The translations under genes were made by a program, and so were the position numbers. Below, in pieces: positions 17,865-25,942 of a stretch of DNA of 64,000 nucleotides. This stretch comes from an uncultured Ruminococcus sp. (lineage in GTDB: Bacteria > Bacillota > Clostridia > Oscillospirales > Ruminococcaceae). Where the stretch lies: the NCBI GenBank assembly GCA_945877315.1, contig CAMCRP010000007.1, positions 16,396-80,395 of the forward strand, given 5' to 3'. The notes below the pieces were generated by a model that searched no databases, was not told where the DNA came from, and saw nothing but the letters and a program-made list of their open reading frames with translations. Position 1 is the first letter of the stretch. Each line of letters opens with the position of its first letter.

Positions 17865-17939
17865 GAGTGCGGCAAAAAGAAAATCTGCGTACTGTTCAAT
17901 AAATATGTTGAAAAAGCTGTGAAAAATTTTGCTCTCCTA

Positions 17940-17968
17940 TTGAAAAATCAATTTAATTATAGTATAAT
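17940..17968 (+). promoter_or_regulatory. Promoter of the trkA pair
   Basis: TTGAAA (17940-17945), a 17-base spacer and TATAAT (17963-17968). The predicted start near 17975 places the palindrome at 17999-18030 in the 5' untranslated region. Confidence 0.75.
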
Positions 17969-17977
17969 TATTTCAAA

Positions 17978-18036
17978 GCGTCCCGAAGTTGTTCAGGGAA
18001 ATTTTACCTAACAGCTGTTAGGTAAAATTTGGACGC
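17978..18036 (+). promoter_or_regulatory. Perfect 32-bp palindrome in a larger stem, trkA leader
   Basis: Bases 17999-18030 form a perfect 32-bp dyad centred on CAG|CTG, with arms rich in A and T at the outer ends. GCGTCC (17978-17983) pairs with GGACGC (18031-18036), closing an outer stem with a 15-base one-sided bulge. There is no T run, so it is not a terminator. It could be a dimeric repressor operator or an RNA switch controlling the trkA operon. Confidence 0.6.
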
Positions 18037-18063
18037 AAAAGTTTATAAAGGCGGAATTTGATT

Positions 18064-18684
18064 ATGAACGTTATTGTTGTCGGCTGCGGAAAGGTCGGCG
18101 CTAATCTGGCGAATGTTCTTTGCGAACTGGGTCACGATGTTTCGGTCGTGGACAGAAATGAGGACAGTTTTACTGCTCTTGATGCGGATTTCAAGGGATT
18201 TACCACCGTTGGTATCCCCATTGATCAGGACGTTCTCCGAAAAGCGGGAATAGAAAGCTGTGACGCTCTTGCGGCAGTTACAGATGATGACAATTCCAAT
18301 ATAATGGTTGCTCAGATGGCAAAGAATATCTTCAAGGTGTCAAACGTGGCAACGGTAATAAGCGATCCAAACCGAGGTGAAATATTCGCCCAATTTGGTC
18401 TGGAAACTATCTGCCCCACAAATCTGACGGTGGCATCTGTATGCACAGCTCTCAATGACACGGCAGAAGCTGTCCCGCTGAATTTAAGTTCACACACGGT
18501 CACCTTCCTGACTATGGACATTCCAAAGGAATATATCGGTGCAAGAGTCAGCGAGATAACGCTTGAAAAGAACGAAACTCTTTTTGCTATCGAGCATGAG
18601 GATCATTCCATGCAGCCTGTTTTCCTGTCAAATCCTTATCTGAAAAAGGGTGACAGGCTGATATTTGCCAAATTTGTCGATTAA
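18064..18684 (+). CDS. TrkA/KtrA-type RCK protein, first copy
   Basis: This 206-residue protein has an RCK_N Rossmann domain (VIVVGCGKVGANLANVL, acidic VVDRNED after strand 2) and an RCK_C domain from about 130. Such proteins sit in the cytoplasm on K+ channels or transporters and gate them in response to nucleotides. The start ATG 18064 follows AAGGCGG by 9 bases. A second trkA-like gene starts 12 bases downstream. No TrkH/KtrB membrane partner occurs in the window, so the partner must be elsewhere or differ. Confidence 0.88.
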   Translation: MNVIVVGCGKVGANLANVLCELGHDVSVVDRNEDSFTALDADFKGFTTVGIPIDQDVLRKAGIESCDALAAVTDDDNSNIMVAQMAKNIFKVSNVATVISDPNRGEIFAQFGLETICPTNLTVASVCTALNDTAEAVPLNLSSHTVTFLTMDIPKEYIGARVSEITLEKNETLFAIEHEDHSMQPVFLSNPYLKKGDRLIFAKFVD

Positions 18685-18696
18685 AGGAGAATTTTT

Positions 18697-19359
18697 GTGA
18701 AAGTTGTAATTGTCGGCGGAGGCAAGGTCGGTTACTATCTTGCCAAAACTCTGCTGGAGCACGGTCACGATATCGAGCTTATCGAAATAAACAAGCAGAC
18801 CTGCGCTTCCATTGCAAATGAATTGGATATTCCCGTTATCTGCGGAGATTCCACGCAGATAGAAACCCTTGAAGCGGCTTCTCTGGAGGAAGCAGATGCT
18901 ATAATTTGTGTCAGCGGTATGGACGAGGTAAATCTTATCACCTGTCAGCTGGCAAAGAAAACCTTTGGCGTGGCGAAAACCATTGCAAAGGTAAATAATC
19001 CGAAAAATGCCATTGTTCTGAAGGAACTGGGCGTTGACAATGTTATCAACAGTACCGACAGCATTGCATCACTTATCGAGCGTGAGGTGGATACGTCCAA
19101 GATAAAGGAGCTTATCTCTCTCAATCACGGTGAAGCGGTCATCTGTGAGGTAACATTGCCCGAAAAATATTACTACGACGGCAAGCAGCTGATGGACATT
19201 AAGCTGCCCGGGCTTTTCAATATCGTGTCCATTACAAGAGGTAACACGCTTATCATTCCCCGCGGTCAGTCGGTACTGAGAAGCGGTGACAAGCTGCTGG
19301 TTATCTCCGATTCCGACGAGGTGAAAATGCTTCGTTCGGTGCTGAAGCTAAAGGATTGA
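18697..19359 (+). CDS. TrkA/KtrA-type RCK protein, second copy
   Basis: The 220-residue protein shows the same layout as its upstream neighbour: IVGGGKVGYYLAKTLLEHGH, LIEINKQTC, then an RCK_C domain (LPEKYYYDGKQLMDIKLPG) ending RSGDKLLVISD. It starts with GTG after GGAGA. The two clearly differ in sequence, so they may form a hetero-oligomeric ring like the two halves of a fused TrkA. The FtsA-like gene follows 12 bases later in the same direction. Confidence 0.88.
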   Translation: MKVVIVGGGKVGYYLAKTLLEHGHDIELIEINKQTCASIANELDIPVICGDSTQIETLEAASLEEADAIICVSGMDEVNLITCQLAKKTFGVAKTIAKVNNPKNAIVLKELGVDNVINSTDSIASLIEREVDTSKIKELISLNHGEAVICEVTLPEKYYYDGKQLMDIKLPGLFNIVSITRGNTLIIPRGQSVLRSGDKLLVISDSDEVKMLRSVLKLKD

Positions 19360-19371
19360 CAGGAGCTGATA

Positions 19372-21576
19372 ATGTTGGCAAGAGCAGCAAAAAATCCACC
19401 GAAAACCGAGGAAAAGCCTAAGAAGCGTTCCTCTGCCCGTTCAAAGAGAAAGCAAACCGAGGCGGACGTTTTTTCGCTGGATATTGGTACACGAACTGTC
19501 GTGGGAATAGTGTCCCATTACGAAAATGACAAATTTACCGTGAAATATTCCGTGTCCGTTCCCCACACAAAGCGGGCTATGACCGACGGTCAGATAGAGG
19601 ACATTGACGCAGTTGCAAAGGTGGCTGCCGAGGTAAAGGCGGAGCTTGAAAAGCAGTCGGGAATACGTTTGAAGGACGTTGCTATCGCCGCTGCGGGACG
19701 TGCCCTGAAAACCTGCCGTGCCACAGCCGAGATAGATGTGGAGGACAGGGACGCTATCACCGAGGATATGGTGAAATCCTTCGAGCTGGAAGCTGTTTCC
19801 AAAGCTCAGACGGAGCTTGACAGAAGTGGAGAAACTGAAGCTGCGGCGTTTTACTGTGTCGGTCACACGGTCATTAGCTATCATTTGGACGATTATCCCA
19901 TAAAAAGTTTGGTGGGGCACAAGGGCAAAAAGGTCACAGTGGAGCTTATTGCGGCGTTTCTGCCGGGGCTTGTCGTTGAGAGCCTTTATTCCGTTATGGA
20001 CAAGATCGGGCTTAATGTTGCCAGTCTGACTCTTGAGCCTATTGCGGCTATGAACGTTATAATTCCTCCCGAGGTACGTTTGATAAACATTGCTCTTGCG
20101 GACATCGGAGCGGGTACCTCCGATATTGCCGTTTCTCAAAACGGAAGTATCGTTGCCTATGCAATGGCGACTATTGCGGGCGATGAAATTACCGAGGAAA
20201 TAATCAAAAAGTATCTGGTGGATTTCGATACTGCCGAGGAAATGAAGCTTTCGGCGCTTAAAGACACTATTTCCTATAAGGATATTCTGGGATTTGAACA
20301 CACACTGACTTCGGAAGAGTTTATAGGAAGTCTGTTTCCCGCTGCCGAACAGCTTGCGGAAACTATTGCCGACAACATCGTAAATGCCAACGGTTCTGCA
20401 CCTGCGGCGGTGTTCCTTGTGGGCGGCGGCAGCCGAATCCCGAACCTTGCAAAAATGGTTGCGGAGAAGCTGGGCGTTCCCGAAAACAGGGTGGCTGTAG
20501 GCGGAAACACCTTCCTGAAAAATGTTGAAATAACCGACGAGGTGCTGAAAGGTCCTGAGTATGTAACTCCTATCGGCATCGGCGTGACTTCGACCCTGCA
20601 AAAGGGCTATGATTTCTCCGTTGTTACCGTAAACGATAAGCGGCTGAGAGTGTTTGACACGAGAAAGCTGACCGTTCTCGATCTGCTGATGATGGCGGGG
20701 TACAAGTCCCATCACATTATTGGGCGTTCGGGAAGAAGCATTACGTTCACCTTAAACGGCGAAAAACAGACGGTTCGGGGCACTCCCGCACTGCCCTCCG
20801 AGCTTACTGTGAATGGCAGTCCGTCCTCCATTGAAGCGGCGGTCACTCAGGGAGATGTTATCTGTCTGAAACCTGCTGAAAACGGCGTAAATGCGCAGCT
20901 TTCCATTTCCGATATTGCGGGAGATCTTACAGTAAAGCATATTTCCGTTGATGAGATCGACTACACCGTTGGGACGGAGGTTTTCGTCAACGGCGAGCCT
21001 GTCAGCGGCGATTATATGGTGCAGAATTTCGACAAGGTGGAGGTTTCTTCCGTTTCGACTTTGGGCGACCTGCTGAAACGGTTGGGAATTTCTTCCGAAA
21101 AGCTGGAATTTTTCCGAAACGGCGCAAATGTTTCCGTTAATGCTCTCCTTGAGGACGGGGACAGCTTTACCGTTCGTGATAAAAAGCCGTCACCGACCGT
21201 TACGCCGAAAATTCCCGAAAAGCTGCCCGAACCGCCTGTTTTCGAGGAAGATGACGAGGAGGACGAGTCTGTTCCCGAGATAGTCGTTCAGAGAAGAAAG
21301 CCCGAGCCGCCTGTTTTTGAGGAAGAACCTGTTCCCGAGGAAAAGCCTGCTGTGGAATGTACGGTAGTTCGTTTGAATGGCAAAAATGTTAAGCTGGAGC
21401 CAAAATCCGATGGTTCATCGAACATTTTCCTTGACCTGATGGCAATTGCAGACATCGACATTAACGCTGCGCCGCCTTCGGGAAATATGATTTTGACCAT
21501 AAACGGCAAGGAAGCGGGTTATATGGACGAAGTCCACACGGGCGATGTCATAGTTATCCGTTGGGACGATAACTAA
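19372..21576 (+). CDS. Large FtsA/actin-like ATPase with C-terminal beta-grasp-like repeats
   Basis: The 734-residue protein opens with a basic tail, then an FtsA/PilM-type actin fold from about 33 to 410 (FSLDIGTRTVVGIVSHY; phosphate-2 motif LADIGAGTSDIAV; adenosine motif VFLVGGGSRIPNLAKMV). An SHS2-like insertion lies near 100-190. The C-terminal 320 residues hold repeated modules with NGE/NGK turns (FTLNGEKQTV, EVFVNGEPVSG, LTINGKEAGYM) and end TGDVIVIRWDD. A Pro/Glu linker runs from about 605 to 660. It is not canonical FtsA, since it lacks the amphipathic C-terminal helix and has no ftsZ beside it. It probably polymerises or scaffolds at the membrane. Confidence 0.75.
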   Translation: MLARAAKNPPKTEEKPKKRSSARSKRKQTEADVFSLDIGTRTVVGIVSHYENDKFTVKYSVSVPHTKRAMTDGQIEDIDAVAKVAAEVKAELEKQSGIRLKDVAIAAAGRALKTCRATAEIDVEDRDAITEDMVKSFELEAVSKAQTELDRSGETEAAAFYCVGHTVISYHLDDYPIKSLVGHKGKKVTVELIAAFLPGLVVESLYSVMDKIGLNVASLTLEPIAAMNVIIPPEVRLINIALADIGAGTSDIAVSQNGSIVAYAMATIAGDEITEEIIKKYLVDFDTAEEMKLSALKDTISYKDILGFEHTLTSEEFIGSLFPAAEQLAETIADNIVNANGSAPAAVFLVGGGSRIPNLAKMVAEKLGVPENRVAVGGNTFLKNVEITDEVLKGPEYVTPIGIGVTSTLQKGYDFSVVTVNDKRLRVFDTRKLTVLDLLMMAGYKSHHIIGRSGRSITFTLNGEKQTVRGTPALPSELTVNGSPSSIEAAVTQGDVICLKPAENGVNAQLSISDIAGDLTVKHISVDEIDYTVGTEVFVNGEPVSGDYMVQNFDKVEVSSVSTLGDLLKRLGISSEKLEFFRNGANVSVNALLEDGDSFTVRDKKPSPTVTPKIPEKLPEPPVFEEDDEEDESVPEIVVQRRKPEPPVFEEEPVPEEKPAVECTVVRLNGKNVKLEPKSDGSSNIFLDLMAIADIDINAAPPSGNMILTINGKEAGYMDEVHTGDVIVIRWDDN

Positions 21577-21599
21577 GAAAACGATCATAATTAGGCGTA

Positions 21600-21626
21600 T
21601 GTTCCCCCGCATTTTGCGAGGGAACA
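21600..21626. other. Hairpin between convergent genes
   Basis: TGTTCCCcCGC pairs with GCGaGGGAACA around ATTT. It lies between the convergent FtsA-like and spoIVB genes. Neither strand has a T run next to the stem, so it is at best a weak terminator. Confidence 0.5.
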
Positions 21627-21665
21627 CACTAATTCCACTTTACACTTTTCACTTTTTCAAAAAGG

Positions 21666-22904
21666 TCAGGCAGCGTTTTCATCAGAAACGGAAATTTTGC
21701 AGGATTCCTCATACATAGTATCGGCGAAAATTGCATATCCTTTTTTGGGATTGCTTACAAAAACGTGGGTGACTGCGCCTACCAGTTTTCCGTTCTGGAT
21801 AATTGGGCTGCCGCTCATTCCCTGGACAATGCCGCCCGTTTCAGCCAAAAGCTGAGGGTCGGTTATGCGAATTACCATATTTCGGCTGTCGGGGGCGTCG
21901 GTCAGGTCGATTTTTTCGATGGAAACGGAGTATTGCTTTGGCGTTTTTCCTTTTATGGTGCTGAGAATATATGCGTCGCCAATCTCAATTTCCTGACGCA
22001 TAGCAAGAGGTATTCCCGAAGATGCTACAGGTGAACTGTCCATTAAACCGTACACACCGCTTTGACAGTTTTCCGCAAGTATTCCCGATGGAAGTCCCGT
22101 GGTGAAGGTGCCGATAAGCTCCCCGGGCTTGCCTGATTTTCCCTTAGATACGCCGTTTATGACTACATCGGCGGATTGTCCCGTTGAAAGGGGAAGTATC
22201 TCTCCGTTGTCAGAGTCGCAGACGGGGTGTCCAAGACCCGCAAACACGCCTGTTTCGGCGTTATAGAAGGTGACTGTTCCTATGCCTGCGGTGCTGTCCC
22301 GCACCCAAAGACCTGCCTTATATTTGCCGTCCTCCGAGGATTTTTTCGGGGTGATATAGGACGTGCAGTCTACTGAATTCCGTCGGTAGGAAACGGTAAC
22401 GGGCTTACCTTCGGAACCGTCGATAAGCTTTTGAAGCTCGGCGTTGGTCATGACCTTCTGACCGTTTACGGAGGTTATGATGTCGCCCGCTTGCAGTCCT
22501 GCCGATTTGGCGGGGGAAACAAGCTGCCTGTCCGAGGTAAATTCTCCCGTGTCAATTACCATAACACCGTCGGTCAGGAGCTTTATGCCGAAGGGTGTTC
22601 CACAGGGGACGAGGACGGGTTCATCAACATGGGTAACGCTTACATTTTTGATAGGCAGAACACCGAAAAGCCGAAGCTGCACCTGTTCGGTAGTGTCCTT
22701 TGTGATGCCGTTTATTTCTGTTGAAACGGGCTTGATAAGGTCGGCAGTTAGGGGCTTGCAGGAGAAATTCAGGACGTTTTCTCCGGTCACATAGTATTCG
22801 TCCGGAAGATTAAAGCTGTAATGTGCTGCCGCCGCAAACAATATTGCTGACAGCGAAACGGCAGCGGCTGACAGTACCGCTAAAATTTTTGCTGCTGTTT
22901 TCAT
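21666..22904 (-). CDS. spoIVB: SpoIVB serine peptidase
   Basis: This 412-residue protein has an N-terminal membrane signal (about 5-27), a PDZ domain (about 105-185; SAGLQAGDIITSVNG) and a SpoIVB peptidase domain. His226 lies in GLGHP and the catalytic serine in GMSGSP at 362-367. In Bacillus it is made in the forespore, secreted into the intermembrane space, and cleaves SpoIVFA to trigger pro-sigma-K processing. The nearby DPA operon, with its sigma-K type promoter, would be a downstream target. A GCAGCGAA/TTCGCTGC hairpin (22932-22949) lies in its leader. Confidence 0.93.
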   Translation of the reverse strand: MKTAAKILAVLSAAAVSLSAILFAAAAHYSFNLPDEYYVTGENVLNFSCKPLTADLIKPVSTEINGITKDTTEQVQLRLFGVLPIKNVSVTHVDEPVLVPCGTPFGIKLLTDGVMVIDTGEFTSDRQLVSPAKSAGLQAGDIITSVNGQKVMTNAELQKLIDGSEGKPVTVSYRRNSVDCTSYITPKKSSEDGKYKAGLWVRDSTAGIGTVTFYNAETGVFAGLGHPVCDSDNGEILPLSTGQSADVVINGVSKGKSGKPGELIGTFTTGLPSGILAENCQSGVYGLMDSSPVASSGIPLAMRQEIEIGDAYILSTIKGKTPKQYSVSIEKIDLTDAPDSRNMVIRITDPQLLAETGGIVQGMSGSPIIQNGKLVGAVTHVFVSNPKKGYAIFADTMYEESCKISVSDENAA

Positions 22905-23076
22905 AGCTGTTGTCCTTTCTTCACGGATTATTTGCAGCGAACATTCGCTGCTATATTAATATTGACAGCTTTCAGAAGAATACACGTGTTTTATATTCTG
23001 TAATTTTACACCCAACCTTTTGATTAATGTGTCGAAATTAGCAATACAGAAAAAGGAAATATAATTTATAAATGAG

Positions 23077-23532
23077 GTGTTTTCTATTAATAAAGTGAGA
23101 AAATTTCTAATTTTTTTGATGATAATTGCAACTGCGGTCTATCCCGTCTTTTTCAATATTATGGGCGGCATAGGAATAATTGCAAAATCCGGAAATGAGA
23201 ATGCTTCAAACGGCGTTGTGCTTATAGTATCCTCTCTGCTGCTTGTAGGCGGTGCTGCGCTGGCGATACTGAGGAAAAATATTGCCTCGGTAATATGTAC
23301 GGCGACTGGTACGGTGGCTGCGGTCTATGTTATTCGCACGATCTCGCTGATAGCCAACACAGACAAGCTTGTAATGCGGCATCTGCCTACGGTGGCTGTT
23401 CCCGTGCTTACTGCGATAGTTCTTCTGCTGAATTTTCTCGATCCAGAAGCGGTCAGAAAAAGAGCGGAGAAAAAGCGGGCAAAGCTTGAAAGTGAGAACA
23501 GAGAACTGACAGCAGATGAGAAAATTATTTGA
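23077..23532 (+). CDS. Membrane protein of unknown function
   Basis: The 151-residue protein has four hydrophobic segments at about 9-31, 46-64, 69-88 and 104-121, and a charged tail (RKRAEKKRAKLESENREL). The start is uncertain: GTG 23077 has no ribosome site of its own because GAGGTG (23074-23079) overlaps it. An in-frame ATT 23086 or GTG 23095 may be the real start. It stands alone; no function is assigned. Confidence 0.6.
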   Translation: MFSINKVRKFLIFLMIIATAVYPVFFNIMGGIGIIAKSGNENASNGVVLIVSSLLLVGGAALAILRKNIASVICTATGTVAAVYVIRTISLIANTDKLVMRHLPTVAVPVLTAIVLLLNFLDPEAVRKRAEKKRAKLESENRELTADEKII

Positions 23533-23789
23533 GAATTTACAGAACAGACTTTGCATGGGAGAGCAGGGAAGCGTCCCGGTACAATTTTTGCACTAAGGTG
23601 ACAGAGGCTGCAAAGGAAGTTGCTGCTTTCAGTTTTACATATTTCACAAGGTAAAATCTCATAAATGAATCCGAAAATATACAAAAATTTTACAAACGGA
23701 TATAATTTTCTGTGTTTTTTAAGTTTAATTATGTGATATACTAAAAAAATGTGAGAAAAGAGTTGGATTTACATTTTTCGAAAGGACGG

Positions 23790-24533
23790 ATGATCTTGCT
23801 GAAAAAAATCCTGGCTGCCATATTATCCGCAGCTGCCGCTTTGACTATGTTTAGTGTGTCGGCAGGGGCAGAGAACAAGACTATGGTGCTTGATGATGCT
23901 TACATCAGAATTGAAAATAACATAGGCTGGGATTGTCTTACCAGAGATGATATGCCCTCCGAGGCACTTTCCGCAGGCGGTTTTTCTGCCGACTCTTTTA
24001 ATGTATTTGCCGAAAAGAACGACTATTACTTGTACTGCTTCAACTCAAATAAATCAAATATCATCACCGTTAAATGCTTTTCCGACAGTAAGTCCGAGGA
24101 GATATTTTCGCTGAACGATGCAACTTATCAGCAGCAGCAGGAGCTCATTGGTGAGATGGCAAGCAGAGGAGTGATCCCTGAAAATTCCACCATACTCAGC
24201 TCAAATGAGAAGTTCAAGCTGAATGATCAGGCGGTGGTGTATGTCATAAACTACTGCTATTCATCGGGAAAGAAAAATGATTACGGCTGCACATATTTTA
24301 CCGTTCAGAACGGCAGCTACATATCCATTGATCTTATTTCCAAGGGTAAGGAGATAGAAAAATCCACGCTTGCCAAGTTCAAAAATATGATAAACACTGT
24401 TGCGTTTACCCGAATTGACGAAAAACCGCTTTTTACCAAGGAACAGCTGATGATAGGCGCAGGCGGTCTTTTGATACTGCTTTTCCTGATTTTTATCATT
24501 TCGGCAGGAAAACGGCGTAAAAAGGGAATGTAA
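23790..24533 (+). CDS. Secreted, C-terminally anchored protein of unknown function
   Basis: The protein has 247 residues if translation starts at ATG 23790. AAAGGA is 3 bases from that ATG and 9 from an in-frame TTG at 23796, so the TTG may be used. A signal peptide (KKILAAILSAAAALTMFSVSAGA) precedes an extracytoplasmic domain of about 170 residues. A C-terminal membrane segment (GGLLILLFLIFIISAG) and a basic stop-transfer tail end it. The layout suggests a surface-displayed protein. No domain is recognised. Confidence 0.65.
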   Translation: MILLKKILAAILSAAAALTMFSVSAGAENKTMVLDDAYIRIENNIGWDCLTRDDMPSEALSAGGFSADSFNVFAEKNDYYLYCFNSNKSNIITVKCFSDSKSEEIFSLNDATYQQQQELIGEMASRGVIPENSTILSSNEKFKLNDQAVVYVINYCYSSGKKNDYGCTYFTVQNGSYISIDLISKGKEIEKSTLAKFKNMINTVAFTRIDEKPLFTKEQLMIGAGGLLILLFLIFIISAGKRRKKGM

Positions 24534-24540
24534 GGATTTC

Positions 24541-24568
24541 GGCTGCGGTATTATCGCAGCCTTTTTTT
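24541..24568 (+). terminator. Terminator after the anchored secreted protein
   Basis: GGCTGCG/CGCAGCC (24541-24547 with 24555-24561) is followed by seven T. Confidence 0.9.
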
Positions 24569-24614
24569 GTTTTGCTGTAAATATTACATTTTGGTGTTAT
24601 TTTTCGACATTCTA

Positions 24615-24643
24615 TTGACATAGCGCATATATTGAGATATAAT
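24615..24643 (+). promoter_or_regulatory. Consensus sigma-A promoter
   Basis: TTGACA (24615-24620), 17 bases, TATAAT (24638-24643): a full consensus promoter for the CmpB-like gene. It also rules out the upstream TTG start at 24632. Confidence 0.85.
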
Positions 24644-24688
24644 ACCATTGTCAGGTATGTTTTTTCATTCGGATTTGAGGTTTTTAGT

Positions 24689-25516
24689 ATGATAACAATT
24701 CCTTTTTTTGGATATAATCTATATCAAATGTTTCTGATTTTCTGCTTCTGGTCGTTTATAGGCTGGGGCATTGAAGTGGTTTATATGACATTGGAAACGG
24801 GCGAATTTCAGAACAGAGGGTTTCTGAATATGCCGTTTTGTCCTATCTATGGGTTTGGTGTACTGATAGTCGTTGCAAGCTGCCGACCCATAATAGACCA
24901 TCCGGTTGTACTTTTCTTCCTGTCGGCTATTGTGTGTACTACTGTTGAGCTGTTGGTTGGCATCGGGCTGGAGAAGCTGTTTCACAATATCTGGTGGGAT
25001 TATTCCCGTGAAAAATTTAACTACAAGGGCTACATATGTCTAAAGGTAACGCTTTTGTGGGGAATGGGCTGCCTTATCGTTGTGAAAATAGTTCACCCGC
25101 TGGTGGAAAAGGGAGTGAATCTGATACCTTTTAAGGTAGGGCTGGCGTTTATAGCCGTAATGTCTGTTTTGCTTATTATCGACATTATTTCGTCGGTTTC
25201 CGATGTTGAAAATCTTAACAAATATCTGAAAAAGATAGACGAGATCGCAAAGCTTATGACGGCAAGCTCCGTTGCTATTGGAGAAAATCTTTCCAACGAA
25301 ACACTTGACTTGAAGGACAAATACAACCGCCTTCTGGAACAGGCTGTTTCCGCTCAGGGACGTCTTATTCGGGCGTTTCCGTATCTGAAAAGCCGCACCT
25401 ACGGCATTGCTATGGAGAGTATCAAGCGCAAATTTTTCGGCGAAAAGTATAAGACCAGCGAAACTGTTTTAGGTCTTGTTGAGGAAAAGAAGCCCGTTAA
25501 GCCGACAAAAAAATGA
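24689..25516 (+). CDS. CmpB-like multi-TM protein (putative ABC transporter permease family)
   Basis: The 275-residue protein begins FFGYNLYQMFLIFCFWSFIG and contains GWGIEVVY and GFLNMPFCPIYGFG, the signature of the CmpB-like family (PF06541). About five membrane segments lie in the first 170 residues, followed by a cytoplasmic helical tail. Family members are annotated as ABC permeases, but no ATPase gene is adjacent and the role is not settled. The start ATG 24689 follows TTGAGG by 8 bases and lies 39 bases after the predicted transcription start. Confidence 0.75.
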   Translation: MITIPFFGYNLYQMFLIFCFWSFIGWGIEVVYMTLETGEFQNRGFLNMPFCPIYGFGVLIVVASCRPIIDHPVVLFFLSAIVCTTVELLVGIGLEKLFHNIWWDYSREKFNYKGYICLKVTLLWGMGCLIVVKIVHPLVEKGVNLIPFKVGLAFIAVMSVLLIIDIISSVSDVENLNKYLKKIDEIAKLMTASSVAIGENLSNETLDLKDKYNRLLEQAVSAQGRLIRAFPYLKSRTYGIAMESIKRKFFGEKYKTSETVLGLVEEKKPVKPTKK

Positions 25517-25524
25517 AATAGCTC

Positions 25525-25560
25525 AAAAAACCACCCTTGCTGCTGCGAAGGTGGTTTTTC
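25525..25560. terminator. Bidirectional terminator between convergent genes
   Basis: AACCACC/GGTGGTT arms with a TT/AA extension are followed by T runs on both strands. It serves the CmpB-like gene and spoVAE. Confidence 0.8.
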
Positions 25561-25574
25561 GGTTTTTTGTAATG

Positions 25575-25928
25575 TTACTTTTCCTTCGGCTTAAAGATAA
25601 GCGCAACTGCCAGACCAAACACCATTGCTGCCGTTATGCCTGCAGCCGATGAGGTCAGTCCACCCGTCAATGCTCCCAGAAGTCCCTTTTCGCTGACGGC
25701 TTCCTTTACACCTTCCGACAGGAGATAGCCGAAGCCTGTGAGGGGTACTGTTGCTCCCGCTCCCGCAAATTCCGCAAAGGGTTTGTAAAGTCCGACTGCG
25801 CCCAGAATGACGCCTGCTACCACATACGCCACAAGGATCCTTGCGGGGGTAAGCTTGGTGTAATCAATCAGCACCTGCCCGATGGCGCAGAGCAGTCCGC
25901 CTATGAGAAATGACCATAAATAGTCCAT
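25575..25928 (-). CDS. spoVAE: Stage V sporulation protein AE
   Basis: This 117-residue, four-segment membrane protein matches SpoVAE(b): YLWSFLIGGLLCAIGQVLID at the N-terminus, AGAGATVPLTGFGYLL in the middle and FGLAVALIFKPKEK at the end. It is part of the channel that moves Ca-dipicolinate into the spore and releases it in germination. The start has GAAAGGAG upstream. It follows spoVAD by 14 bases. SpoVAC, usually in the same operon, is not present here. Confidence 0.93.
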   Translation of the reverse strand: MDYLWSFLIGGLLCAIGQVLIDYTKLTPARILVAYVVAGVILGAVGLYKPFAEFAGAGATVPLTGFGYLLSEGVKEAVSEKGLLGALTGGLTSSAAGITAAMVFGLAVALIFKPKEK

Positions 25929-25942
25929 TGTTTGCTCCTTTC

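Noticed and set aside
19441..20715. 424-codon minus-strand ORF inside the FtsA-like gene
   Set aside because: It is antisense to a clearly coding frame and is rich in His, Asn and Arg as expected from a shadow frame.
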